Both the position numbers and the translations under genes were made by a program. This document shows, piece by piece, positions 45,240-55,745 of a DNA stretch of 64,000 bases. Location of the stretch: the NCBI GenBank assembly GCA_014904985.1, contig MU128927.1, positions 23,107 to 87,106 of the forward strand, given 5' to 3'. A model generated the notes under the pieces. It saw nothing but the letters and a program-made list of their open reading frames with translations, was not told where the DNA came from and searched no databases. This DNA is from Hydnum rufescens UP504 (taxonomy: Eukaryota; Basidiomycota; Agaricomycetes; Cantharellales; Hydnaceae). Position 1 is the stretch's first letter, and each line of letters starts with the position of its first letter.

Positions 45240-47231
45240 GAAAAAAAAAACTACTTAGTAGCACCACACACCTGCTCTAGTGGGTGTGTGGTACTGTCCA
45301 TAGAAATAAAAGAACAAAAAATTAAAATAAAAACTATCTAGTAGCACCACACACCTGCTTGGGTGGGGGTGTGGTACCGGGGGTGTGGCTTGGCACTTCA
45401 CCATTGGGCGCGGGTTGTGGGTTGCCATTGGGGTGGGTCATTGTTTTGGATCCTAGAATCATAGTGTATATTAGTAAAAAAATTCGAAGTAACACAAAAG
45501 GAGCAGCTTGCGCTGCTCCTTTGGCATGGTTGTACTTATAGAGGGTGAATACTTACTTTAAAAATTATCACACCTACCGAAGCAGGTGTGGGGTTCATCC
45601 GGGGCTTCTGTGGCCTCATGTTGTGTTCTGTCATTTGCGGGTTTCATTTGGGGGATGGGTTGCTGTTGTTGCATATTTATTTGGCGGGATTGCGAGTCTT
45701 GATTGAGGGTTTAGAAGAATACCAATGATAATAAGTAACAAGTTAGTAAAAAAAGAAAAACCACACAAAAGGAGCAGCACATGCTGCTCCTTTTGTGCGG
45801 TCATACTTAAACAGTAAATACTTACATTAAAAATTATTATCACACCTGCCGAAGCAGGTGTGGGGTTCATCCGGGGCTTCTGTGGCCTCCCATGTTCTGT
45901 CATTTGTGGGTCTTGTTTGGGGGGTGGGGGTAGATCAAAACCTAGGATAAGGAATACTATGTTAGTAAAAAAACAAAAAGAAAAGCTATGCCAAAGGAGC
46001 AGCATATGCTGCTCCTTTGGTGCGATCATATTTATTTACCTTAAAATTACCACACCCGCCAAAGTGGGTGTGGTTCATCTTGGGGTTCTGTGGTCTTGTG
46101 TCATGTGTTACCGTTCCCGGGATTTGTCTGGTGGGTGTCCCTTGGCCGGTCGTCATTGGTGGGCTTCGTTTGGCATTGGTTTTGGCAGCTTGGCAGGTCA
46201 CATTGTCATTTCCGGGGGGGAGGGGTTCATGTGGTGGGCAGCAAGGTGATAACCTAGAATAAATAAATCGTGTGTTGTTAAAAAATTAAAACGAACGCAA
46301 AAAGAGCAGCTTTCGCTGCTCTTTTTGTGTTGTCGGGGGTACAACACCTTGTATAGAACCACACACCCACTACTGCGGGCGTGTGGCTCTTCTCATCGCA
46401 TGGCACATCGTCGTTTGCGTGTTGTTGTTCCAGGGGGGGCTTGCTTCATGGGTTTTCATTTGTGATGATACCTAGAATAAAAAAAAATTAGTTAAAAATT
46501 AAAAGTGATGAAAAAAGAGCAGCTTTTGCTGCTCTTTTTGCATCATGTTGGGGGTACACTACACACCTTGTATAGAACCACACACCTGTGACTGCGGGTG
46601 TGTGGTTCTTCTTGTCGTGGCACGTCATCGTTCACAGGGGTGTTGTTGTCCTGGGGGGGGGCTTACTTTGTGGGTGTTCATTTGTGACAATACCTAGAAT
46701 AAAAAATAATTAGTTAAAAAATTAAAAGTGATGCAAAAAGAGCAGCTTTCGCTGCTCTTCTTGCATTGTTAGGGGTACATACCAAGTATAGAACCACACA
46801 CCTGCTACTGCAGGTGTGTGGCTCATCTCTTTGTGTGGCACATCATTTGCGGATCCCCTTTGCAGGCGTGTTGGGGTTGCTTCGTGGGTCTTCATTTGTG
46901 GCAATACCTAGAATAAAATATTATTAGTTAAAAGATGTAAAGCTACACAAAAAGAGCAGCTTGGGCTGCTCTTTTTGTGTGGCTGTATCTATTGGGGGGG
47001 GACTCACCTTAAATAGTACCACACCCACCACAGCAGGTGTGGTTCCTGGGGCCACTCATTGGGTGGCCTGTTGCTCGTCCTGGTTTTGATCTGGAATAAT
47101 CAAGCTACGTTAGTATAAAAATTCACAGCGGCACAAAAAGAGTAGTTTGCACTACTCTTTTTGCGCTATTGTAGGTGCTGAGACAAAACTTACCTTATGA
47201 CCACACACCCACATCAGTGGGTATGTGGTCG
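45240..47231 (-). repeat. Element B left arm: about ten modules with paired hairpins
   Basis: Exon-end hairpins at about 47199-47230, 47018-47043, 46793-46822, 46577-46608, 46359-46386, 46049-46074, 45839-45863, 45568-45591, 45346-45375 and 45263-45292. Intron hairpins at about 47131-47167, 46946-46981, 46729-46766, 46507-46543, 46296-46329, 45987-46022, 45762-45801 and 45492-45524. Most modules show a donor (AAG|GTAAGT, AAG|GTGAGT), a branch-like TAACTAA/TTACTAA, and an acceptor TTCTAG on the minus strand. Stems vary with kept pairing, for example CAAAAAGAGTAGT/ACTACTCTTTTTG and CCAAAGGAGCAGC/GCTGCTCCTTTGG. The last two exon hairpins, 84 bp apart, have no intron hairpin between them. Confidence 0.88.
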
Positions 47232-47244
47232 TGTGGTTGTGGTT

Positions 47245-47320
47245 GTGTGCTGGGGCTGCTGTTGCTGCTGTTGCTGCTGCTGTTGCTGTTGTTGCTGTTG
47301 CTGTTGTGTTGTGGCCATGC
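47245..47320 (-). repeat. CAG/CAA trinucleotide run in the first left-arm exon of element B
   Basis: The plus strand reads (CTG/TTG)n for about 65 bp. On the minus strand, the reading direction of the array, it is CAACAGCAACAG. In the frame continuing from LPALNF it gives Thr/Ala-rich sequence; another frame gives polyglutamine. The right arm lacks it, so it arose after the palindrome formed or was lost on the other side. Confidence 0.85.
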
Positions 47321-47358
47321 GGTTGCCTTTCTGTTGCAGGGTGTGGCTGCATAGTTGC

Positions 47359-48014
47359 GAAATTCAATGCCGGCAATTGCCAGTACTCAAGAAGTGCCCA
47401 AGTGCTGGCGCTACAAGCATGGCACACATCCATAGCAAGCATGTAGATATGGAATAAATAGTATATAATAAATATTTTTCCAATAAAATGCAAAGAAAAA
47501 GAAGATAATGGGTCAGAGCTCAATAAGGCATGAGATGGTTAATTGAAAAGTGGATTGGGTCAGTTCTATGCATCAGAATTGGCCCAAATTTAAATATAGT
47601 GATGGCATATATACACCCTACACAGGCGATTAATTATCTCAGATGATTCTTGCATTTTCCAAGTTTTCATGCCTTCAATTCCCTAAATAGGGAATTGAAG
47701 GCATGAAAACTTGGAAAATGCGAGAATCATCTGAGATAATTAATCGCCTGTGTAGGGTGTATATATGCCATCACTATATTTAAATTTGGGCCAATTCTGA
47801 TGCATAGAACTGACCCAATCCACTTTTCAATTAACCATCTCATGCCTTATTGAGCTCTGACCCATTATCTTCTTTTTCTTTGCATTTTATTGGAAAAATA
47901 TTTATTATATACTATTTATTCCATATCTACATGCTTGCTATGGATGTGTGCCATGCTTGTAGCGCCAGCACTTGGGCACTTCTTGAGTACCAGCAATTGC
48001 CGGCATTGAATTTC
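47359..48014. repeat. Large near-perfect palindrome, 328-bp arms
   Basis: Symmetric about 47686.5 in CCCTAAATAGGG. The left arm begins GAAATTCAATGCCGGCAATTG and the right arm ends CAATTGCCGGCATTGAATTTC. Only a few mismatches were seen. Each arm carries the same outward-reading frame (MDVCHACSASTWALLEY then QQLPALNF or WQLPALNF) that leads into the first exon of its array, so both arrays share an identical 5' region. The GCCGGCATTGAA end also occurs at the centres of A and C (GCCGGCATCGAA in C). Confidence 0.95.
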
Positions 48015-48069
48015 TCATCTTCCTTCTCCTCTCCACAACCACAACAGGTAACCGCCTGGAAAGGCAAGT

Positions 48070-49650
48070 GTGTGACCACACACCCGCCACTGTGGGTGTG
48101 TGGTCATATGGTGTGTTTTTTTACTTGTAGATACAATGGTGCAAAAAGAGCAGTGTAAGCTGCTCTTTTGTGCTTCTTTGAATCTTTTACTAACATATCT
48201 TGTATTCTTCTAGATTGAGGCCTGGGGTCCAAGGCACGACAAAAACCTGCGAAACAAGGGCCCAAATGGCAATGCCCCAAACGAAGATGCACCAAATGAT
48301 GCAACATACAGCACTGTGCCAACGACGCGATGTATGGCACCACGCCAATGATGTGACACATGGTACCGTGCCAACAATGCGACATACAGCACCATGCCAA
48401 TGATGTGACACATGGTACCGCGCCAACGACGCGACATACGGCACCACACCAATGACATGACACATGGCACCATGCCAATGACATGACATATGGCACCACG
48501 CCCACAACGCAATGCGTGAGAACCCCCGTAACCCCACCCATCGACACCCGAATGATGGGCCCCATACAAACTGCCACACCCATGGGCTGGAGGATGGCCC
48601 AGTACCCCACACCCGCTGCACAGCAGGTGTGGGGTACTACAAAGTAAGACTTCTTTTTTATTTTTTATTCTTGTGGTGCAAAAAGAGCAGTGTAAGCTGC
48701 TCTTTTTGCACTGCTTTGGAATATTTTACTAATGCCTTTATTTATTTCAGATTGAGGCCTCATCCAACAATGAGAGCCCAAACAGCAATGTGATGCATGG
48801 AAACGCAACACAGCAACGCGATATATGGCAATGCGACACATGGCAACGCGCCATGGCAACACGCCAAACGCCAATGCGCCAATGATGCAACATATGGCAC
48901 TGCACCAAATGAGGGTGCAACTGTGTCAAATAACGCCCCAGGAACCACACACCCGCCATGGCAGGTGTGTGGTTCTATACTAGGTGAGTTCCTGCCCCCC
49001 CCAGTGCCTACAGCCACACAAAAAGAGCAGCAAAAGCTGCTCTTTTTGTGTGATGTTTAATTTTTAACTAATTTAAATGTCATCTTGTCTAGGTCTCAAG
49101 TCCTCCTGCAAACGAATACTGATGCAAAACCCCCCGCCACCCCACTTATCAATGCCCAAATGATGGGGCACAGAGAAGACCCATATGAATGGTCATACGG
49201 ATGACCTGGAGTCCATGGTCCCAGTACCCTACACCCCTGCAGTGGGTGTGGGTACTACAAGGTATGTTTTATTTTTATTTTTATTCCTTATTCTTGTGGC
49301 GCAAAAAGAGCAGCATAAGCTGCTCTTTTTGTGCTGCATTCATGTTTAACTAATTCATCAACTACTTCTCTAGATATTGGACCAGAACCTGCACGAATCC
49401 CTGACCACAGCCCCACTGAACGACATGCCCTGAATGAAAACTGGGAACAAAACTGCACATGACCACACAAACAAAAACCAGGAATGAAGCCACGAAGGCC
49501 CGCATGAATGAAAACCGTGAGCGACACCCCCTTGAGGGATCACCCAAATGGAACCCAGGCCCCAAGTGGGGTGAATTCCAGGTAAGTACTTTATCTTTAG
49601 CCACACTTGCACAAGAAGAGCAGCCTCTGGCTGCTCTTCTTGGGCACAGG
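48070..49650 (+). repeat. Element B right arm: five modules with paired hairpins
   Basis: Exon-end hairpins at about 48074-48105, 48607-48634, 48943-48973 and 49229-49256. Intron hairpins at about 48136-48174, 48676-48714, 49015-49051, 49297-49335 and 49605-49645. Donors: ATG|GTGTGT, AAA|GTAAGA, TAG|GTGAGT, AAG|GTATGT, CAG|GTAAGT. Branch and acceptor: TTACTAACATATC..TTCTAG, TTACTAATG..TTTCAG, TAACTAATTT..GTCTAG, TAACTAATTC..CTCTAG. The last hairpin has a donor before it but no acceptor before the element end. Exon bodies hold Asn/Thr/Ala/Pro-rich repeats such as NDATYGTAPN and NATHGNAP. Confidence 0.88.
48285..48505 (+). repeat. Minisatellite of about 30-33 bp in a right-arm exon of element B
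   Basis: Seven or so degenerate units of GGCACCATGCCAATGATGTG / ACACAT, lengthening this exon to about 390 nt compared with 120-200 nt elsewhere. A shorter relative (GGCAATGCGACACATGGCAA) is in the next exon, so the exon bodies themselves are built from short repeats. Confidence 0.82.
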
Positions 49651-49811
49651 GTGAGCCCCACTGGGTGAGCCTATGGATGTATATAATAATAATAATAATA
49701 AATTAATAATGCATAATCTGGCAGGGGCCCCTTGATTGTATTGCAGGGGCCCCCGGGAGCCCCCACATGTAAAGACCTAGTTAGATATGATAAATGCAAT
49801 GCTCATGATAT

Positions 49812-51190
49812 CTAATATGGTGCAGAAAAGTGACTGACCAGCCTGTCCTTCATTGCTGGTGAGCTGGTGAATAGAGCATTCTGTTTTGAAGCCATCTTGT
49901 CAGTAATGCTGCTGACAATTCCACAGAACCCATGGATGTTCATAGTGGCCATCCATTTCAAGTCATCCTTCCAGTGCTTTGTAGTCTGCTTAATGACTTT
50001 GCCCATCATGGCCGGTGAGAGCACAATATCAAAAGCTTGGGCTGCCTTTGAGGCATTGTGCTGATCCACAAGCTCCTTCGATTTCTTTTTCCATGCATTG
50101 GAGTCTTCACCACCATGTTCAGCAATGAGCTCACAATAGGCTGGCTGTATAACTTTTTCCACATACTCATGATGGGGATGGTCTGGCTCGGGGTCCTTCT
50201 TGTACAAGGCCTGATATGCATTCCACGGATTCCCAGCACTTTGCCGTTCTCTCGTGCTTATTGCAAGGTTCCCAATCTGCATCACAGACTCAAGAGGCCT
50301 GTCCCACTCTTTTGCCTTGCACTCAAGCTCACGGTTCATGGATTTGACAATGCCTCTGATCTCAGCAACTTGTTCATCTGTAAATGGTCCACCCTGTGAT
50401 TTGATTTGCACAGTGTCACCCTCCTCGGCAACCAAGTCGTCATCCTTGACATCTGGATTCCCATCATTTGGATTTGGTGGATCCAAAATGACCGAATTTT
50501 CGCGCTGATGATCCAGACCAGAAAACTCAGCCTCACGATCAAAATCCCCAAAGAATGGTGAATTGCTGAATGTGTGAGATGAGGTATGACTTGAGGGCTG
50601 GGGAGACCAAGTGGTGGCCTGAGCAGGGGACCGACTGCAAGGATGACCATGAGAGTGATTGCGAGATTGAGCGTGAGGAATACAGGGGGATTGAGCATGA
50701 GGAATATGGGGGATTGAGCACAAGGAATACAGGGGGATTGAGCATGAGGAATATGGGGGGATTGAGCACAAGAAAGACCAGGAAATGGAGCAGGAGAACC
50801 AGCAGGAGATGGGGAGTGGCCAGCAGGATTCGAAGAATAAGGAATGGACTGTAGTAGAAGTCAATTTAAAGCAATCTAGGAAATAAAATGGATAGGAAAC
50901 GCACTGTAGGTACACTGGGATGGTTTCTAGATCGAGGTGGAGCAAGCTGAATTGACATTTGTTGGTGCGATCACAATGACAGAACATCAATAAACCACTC
51001 ATTACACTGAGGGACAGGGCACGTAATGGGGGTGCTGGAATGTTTGCCAGTTGTCTCAGAAGAGTCTCTCATCTGGGGCCCACCAGCAGATTCACTGCTT
51101 GCTGAAGAGGACCAAGCTATTCAGCCTGCTGGGGTGGCAGCAGGCCTGGTGGTCCTTTTTTGGGCTTGATATGTCTTAGGTGGCATATCA
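49812..51190 (-). pseudogene. gene3 (second copy), 5' part, interrupted by element B
   Basis: Probable start MPPKTYQAQKRTTRPAATPA near 51186, then an in-frame TGA, SSSASSESAGGPQMRDSSET and, further down, a Ser/Pro/Ile-rich repeat. The conserved part reads ELECKAKEWDRPLESVMQIG, GNPWNAYQALYKKDPEP, YVEKVIQPAYCELIAEHGGE and LKWMATMNIHGFCGI, matching the plus-strand gene3 at 14.6-15.1 kb. The frame stops near 49812 after VSHF, just before the element B target site; the remainder is at 44015-44832. The insertion may lie in or beside an intron, because the last few codons before it do not resemble the plus copy. Confidence 0.7.
50675..50780 (-). repeat. 27-bp coding minisatellite within gene3 second copy
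   Basis: Four to five units of GGGGGATTGAGCATGAGGAA / TA on the plus strand. On the minus strand they encode (S/L)CSIP(P/L)YSS repeats. The plus-strand gene3 has no counterpart, so it is copy-specific. Confidence 0.85.
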
Positions 51191-51239
51191 GGCTGAGAGT
51201 CAGCTCGTGAAAAAATAGTAGGAGTAGGGGGTGCAAAAA

Positions 51240-51640
51240 TGCACTGTCTCAACTCCAGGCTACAATATTGAGGGAATGAGTGGTGAGATCACATGGTACG
51301 AAGTAGGAATAGGGAGAGTGAAAACAACTGCGCTGTCCTAAACCAGGCTTTGAGGGGTTGAAAATGTGAGGTGAAAGTGAGTGTGGCAGGTGTTAATGAG
51401 AGGCAGAGAAGAGCAAACGAAAAGCAGGAGACAGGGGTACACAGTATGCACTGTCTTTTACCAGACTTTCTGGGAACCCCAAAATGGGTAGAGGTTGAGG
51501 TATAGCCCAGGGACCTCGCAGGGTTGTTGGAAGACAACAAAGAGCCAACAGGTAGTGGACGGAAGTCTTCAGTGGAGCAGGAAATAGGGAGTGTATGGGT
51601 GCACTGTCCAAAACCAGAGTCCACCAGAGATTGTTAACGT
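51240..51640. repeat. Degenerate tandem repeat upstream of gene3 second copy
   Basis: Four loose units of about 90-150 bp share GCACTGTCnnnnACCAGRCT followed by a GGGA/GGTTG(A/G) stretch and AATAGGGAGTG-like spacers (near 51242, 51330, 51450 and 51600). It lies directly 5' of the gene3 start at 51186, the position taken by other minisatellites in the two other cassettes. Confidence 0.5.
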
Positions 51641-52310
51641 TTGTGCGAGTGAAAGTATTCTCGGACATTGCCAGTAAACAATTCTTCAGTACATACAAAT
51701 ATGTATATATGTATTTCATTCTATCAAATGAATACATGGGCATTATAGGTAAAATGATAATTTTATAATGACCAACGTCAAGGAACGAGGATCGAGAGGT
51801 CGAGGGTAACAAAGGAGAGAAGGCAATGATGGGAGGCAGAGAATAGTGATGGGAAGATAGCCGAGCCGGCGGCAGAGGGAAGCAAGCTGGTGATGGAGGG
51901 AGTGGTCGAATAGTGCATGAACAGGAGTAAGGCTAGAGATGTACCTATTCTTCAATCCACTTATGGAATCGAGGCTGGTCCTGATTTAACTCTAAGACAA
52001 TACGCCATGCTGGCTGGATCCTTGTTCACCCAAAATTCTCCATGCTTGAACAAACCTCGCTCCCTCCAAGATCAGCATATGCCCATCTGGAGATCTGGCA
52101 TATATCAGATATCATCATGCCCCCAGGCACCGGCCAAATGTTCTCACAGAAGGCCAAAGCCGTACCCTTTACTGGAGCCTTGTGTGCAATCATCTGCATC
52201 TCCATGCATCACATACCAATTGTCACGGAGCCTGGGTCTTCCTTTTGTGCACGATGGAGTCATCTGCTGAGCCATTCAGTGTCAAACTCGACACTAATAA
52301 TGGCATGAGT
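51641..52310. other. Spacer between gene1 and gene3 second copies, no gene recognised
   Basis: Short ORFs on both strands without resemblance to known families or to the C-terminal exon of the plus-strand gene1. Confidence 0.35.
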
Positions 52311-52817
52311 TCACTCATGCTTGGGAGGAGGAGGATGAGGGTCGAGCAAAGCAGGATACCAAATGTAGTCGAGCATCTCGTGGATAGCATCACTGGGCGT
52401 CACATAAGGGTGTGGCCCAACAGCCAGGAGCTCCTGGATCTCAGCAGTTGAGACTGCATTGATGTACACCTCCTGCATGTACCTTACTTCACAAACTCCA
52501 AAACAGTTCACCAGAGTATCTGTGTACAGGAAAGGGAGAAGTGTCTTGCCACTGAGCAAAGATACGAAGACACTCCAACACAAATCCTGTTTGGCCATGT
52601 CCTTGAAGAGAAGGTACATGTGGTATATTTCACCCTTCTTCCGAATGGGTTTCACCCTCCATGCCACCAGAACACCCAGATGAGAGTTCTGATTGACCCA
52701 GGCCAAAGGCTCCTCTTGGGCATCAACCCCCTCAACATCCAAAGCATACCATTGGGCTAGCCTCATACATTCTGGCAGAGGCCACGGCGTGCTCATGTCT
52801 GAAATGCCCAGTGCAAC
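52311..52817 (-). pseudogene. gene1 (second copy), 3' part, cut off by element C
   Basis: Starting at the element C target site the minus strand reads LGISDMSTPWPLPECMRLAQ, WVNQNSHLGVLVAWRVKP, YHMYLLFKDMAKQDLCWSVF, LVNCFGVCEVRYMQEVYINA and VSTAEIQELLAVG, ending at 52311. It corresponds to the plus copy's VQLLFKTRQIRDELKTLVLS ... LEYVDQVYAHPRNLDELNAL. The frame continues exactly across the 8-bp target site from the fragment at 56226-58915. The plus copy has an extra C-terminal exon (12690-13055) not found here. Confidence 0.7.
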
Positions 52818-53319
52818 TAGGCTATTGCACGGGGTCCCACGGGGGAATTTAGGACATCCCACCCTGCAGGGTTGAAAACCCGCCCCCATGACTCACGGGG
52901 GTAGAAGCCGCAGGATACATGACAGGGTTGAAAAACCCGAGGAGAACCTGCGGGAAACCCACGGGACAATATCCTCATCCTATTCTGTATATGGCCCATA
53001 GTAAGAGGGCCAGAAGATTATTTAACATTTATTTATTTATTTATTATAATTATATACAATATAAGTCAGATTTCATGTGGGGGCCTTGGCCATGTTCTCA
53101 TCAGGTGAGTTTTCATGCAAGGAGGGGCAACAGGATGTGTGGCTCCAAGGATAGGGTGGCATTTGCATGGGTTTTGATCAGGTGTTCATATTGGGTTGCA
53201 GGTGGCTGCGCAGGTCCGTGTTTCGCCTTGGACCTTGGCTCTGTTCTTGTCGTGGGGTTTCATAGATCGAGAGGACACCCAGAATGATTAAGAATACATT
53301 AGTTTTAGAAAAAACAGAA

Positions 53320-54335
53320 GTAGTGCCCAAAGAGCAGCTACTGCTGCTCTTTGGGCACCGTTGAACTTACAACTATTACCACACACCCACCGCGGCAGGT
53401 GTGTGGTATGAGATTAAGTCCATCGTCATGTTCAAGACTTGGGGCTTGGGCAGCTGCGCATCAAATTTTGTGTTGAGGGCTCATGCGTGTCATTGTTGGG
53501 CGGGTTTTCGCTTAGGGAAGGGACCTAGAACAATGATAAATAATATGAGTAAAAAAAAGAAAACAGAGGGGTGCCAAAAGAGCAGCTCCTGCTGCTCTTT
53601 TGGCACCAGTGGGATTAGACATACCTGATGTCACCACACACCCGCCGAAGTGGGTGTGTGGGTGCTGTATCTGATTTGTCATCATGTTATAGCTCGCTGA
53701 TACTCGGGGGTTGGGGTCTGGGTGGCTGCGCGCTCTGTATTTTGCCATAGGCATTGTCTCTGCTTTGATTGGGGTGGGGTTTCGGGGAGGGAGAAAGAGC
53801 CTAAAATAGTGGATACGTTAGTAAAAAAAATAATACAAGCAATGCCAAAAGAGCAGCTGGTGCTGCTCTTTTGGCATTGTGGTACACCCCATGAAGAAAA
53901 TACTCACCTAATATTGCCACACACCTGCTTCAGCGGGTGTGTGGCACCGTATTTGAGGCCTCGTTTTATTGGTGGCAGATAGTCGATCATTGGGGTCTCG
54001 CGTGGCTGCACGCACTCGCATATTTTGCCCCGGTAATCGTCATCGTTGGTTCTGGCAGGTGCTCGTGCGGGATTCGTGCGGGTCTGTTGATCGAGTGTGA
54101 CCTAGAATAATAAATACATTAGTAAAGAATGAAAAAAAATACACTTACCTACACCCCCGCTGCAGTGGGTGTGTGGTGCCTCCTCTTTTCCAGTATCATC
54201 ATTGTCGGTTCTGGTGGGTGCTGGTGGGGGGTTTGTGTGGGTCTGTCGATCGAGTGCGATGCGATGACCTAGAATAATAAATACATTAGTAAAAAAAGAA
54301 AAAAGAAAAAAGAAAAAAAACATACAGTAAGTTTA
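53320..54335 (-). repeat. Element C left arm modules
   Basis: Minus-oriented counterpart of A's right arm. Exon-end hairpins at about 54150-54180 (degenerate), 53918-53946, 53633-53663 and 53380-53408; intron hairpins at about 53841-53880, 53570-53610 and 53322-53362. Donors and acceptors are at the same relative places as in A, including the changed last acceptor (reads TTCTGG on the minus strand). Confidence 0.87.
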
Positions 54336-54584
54336 CTGAGGCACCCAGGAATTTGGGCCCCACATGTGAATCCATGCCAATGGCATTGGAAGCCTCATCG
54401 ATATTAGCACCCATGGCTTCACAAATGGCCGAAAGTGCATTAATCGAGGAGATTCTCCATTAGTGGAGAAGAAGAGGTTGCGACCGCAAGCTTGGCGGAC
54501 AATGTCCTCCTGACCAGGCTTGTAGATAGGAATGTTGTAATCAGGTGAATTCCATGCATCAATATGTGCCTGGTTGAAGTCAAC
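54336..54584 (-). pseudogene. Captured UDP-glucose 6-dehydrogenase fragments (element C)
   Basis: Same chimera as in A: VDFNQAHIDAWNSPDYNIPI, YKPGQEDIVRQACGRNLFFS, then out of frame [13 protein letters not shown]. Differences from A (Arg to His, Glu to Lys, Arg to Cys) are all explained by single transitions. The identical breakpoint shows both elements descend from one capture event. Confidence 0.8.
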
Positions 54585-54659
54585 TTTCCTCGGTCTTGAT
54601 ATCGGCATTTGCCGGCATCGAAAGTCGTTCTACAACCACCAAGGGATCGAACAACAGAA

Positions 54660-55745
54660 AGCAGGACCACATACCTGCTGCAGCGGGTGTGTGGTCATAC
54701 GAGGTAAGTATTTATCCTTTACATACATCCATGCAAAAAGAGCAGCAACGGCTGCTCTTTTTGCGTTGGTTTTAAATTTTTAACTGACATTATCCTAGGT
54801 CATCGCCTGAACCAGAACCGGCAAATGAACACCCCCCCAAACAACAATCCGCGGAATGAGAACACGCCAAATGGCGGTTTTCAAGACGATAACCCACCAA
54901 ACGATGATCTGCTGAACGAGTACCACACACCCACTGCGGTGGGTGTGTGGTAACATAGGTAACTTTTCGTTTGATTGCAATACCTACAGCGGCGCAAAAA
55001 GAGCAGCGAAAGCTGCTCTTTTGCGCTGTTATTATTATTATTCTTAACTAACATATTACTTTATGATAGGTCTCCCCATCATCCACACGAGCCCCGAGCA
55101 AACACCTGACCCAATGCCCACACTGCGGCACCCCACAAAACGAACACCCACCCGGTAAATGAAAACCCCCCAAACAAAAAGGAATACCACACACCCGCTG
55201 TGGCGGGTGTGCAGTACTATATAAGGTGAATTCCCCCCCCTCGGTAGATACACCCGCACAAAAAGAGCGAAAGTGGTTCTTTTTGTGCCAGTTTTACGAC
55301 TTAAGCAACTAACATTTTTCTTTTTAAACTGTAGATGTTCCTAATCCGCGTGAGACCACCATATCATCCCCTGCCCCTGTGAATCGATTCGAACAAAACC
55401 CCATGCGACCCCCATATGAAAAAACCGGACACGAGGCCATATGGACCCCTCGATTGACACGAGCGGCACAATACGAGTACCACACCTGCTAGAGTGGGTG
55501 TGGTACTACAAGGTTTTTTTTAAAATTAATTCTGTATATGTAAGTGGCGCAAATAGGGCAGCACAAGCTGCCCTTTTTGCGTCACTTTTGACTTATTCTA
55601 GATCATCCGACTGACACCACCCGCCGAACCCCCTGCACCTGCGAGACCCCCATACGAAAAACCAGGCACGAGCCCGTACAGACCCCACTGTCGAAATAAA
55701 ACGAGGTACCACACACCCGCTGGGGCGGGTGTGTGGTACTAGAAT
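54660..55745 (+). repeat. Element C right arm modules
   Basis: Exon-end hairpins at about 54668-54697, 54919-54951, 55187-55216, 55477-55507 and 55708-55740; intron hairpins at about 54733-54766, 54990-55025, 55256-55290 (one arm decayed) and 55544-55586. Donors include GAG|GTAAGT at 54703 and AAG|GTGAAT near 55224. Acceptors include ATCCTAG near 54799 and ATTCTAG near 55602. The second exon reads openly as Asn/Pro-rich sequence (NTPPNNNPRNENTPNGG) ending in HTPTAVGVW, encoded by the hairpin itself. Confidence 0.87.

Larger units (their letters stand above)
44841..49776. mobile_element. Element B: 4.9-kb element with hairpin/intron arrays around a 656-bp palindrome
   Basis: Flanked by an exact 8-bp direct repeat CTAGTTAG (44833-44840 and 49777-49784). 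The ends read GCCCTTTTGCC and ATGTAAAGAC, a weak inverted repeat; subterminal DNA is built of GGGGCCCC palindromes on both sides. Architecture as in A and C: from the central palindrome (47359-48014) a minus-oriented array runs left to about 45240 and a plus-oriented array runs right to about 49650. No transposase is visible. It lies inside the second gene3 copy. The 8-bp duplication points to a hAT-type integrase, but the termini are not the TAGGSTATTGC type of A and C, so B is a related family at most. Confidence 0.78.

Noticed and set aside
47245..47320. Polyglutamine protein
   Set aside because: The frame continuing from the palindrome's coding-like part gives Thr/Ala-rich sequence instead, and the run is absent from the mirror arm, so it is treated as a simple repeat.
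45240..49650. CRISPR-like array (regular palindromic repeats with spacers)
   Set aside because: Repeats are of two alternating kinds, vary in sequence, are 200-290 bp apart and sit at splice signals in a eukaryotic genome; there are no cas genes.
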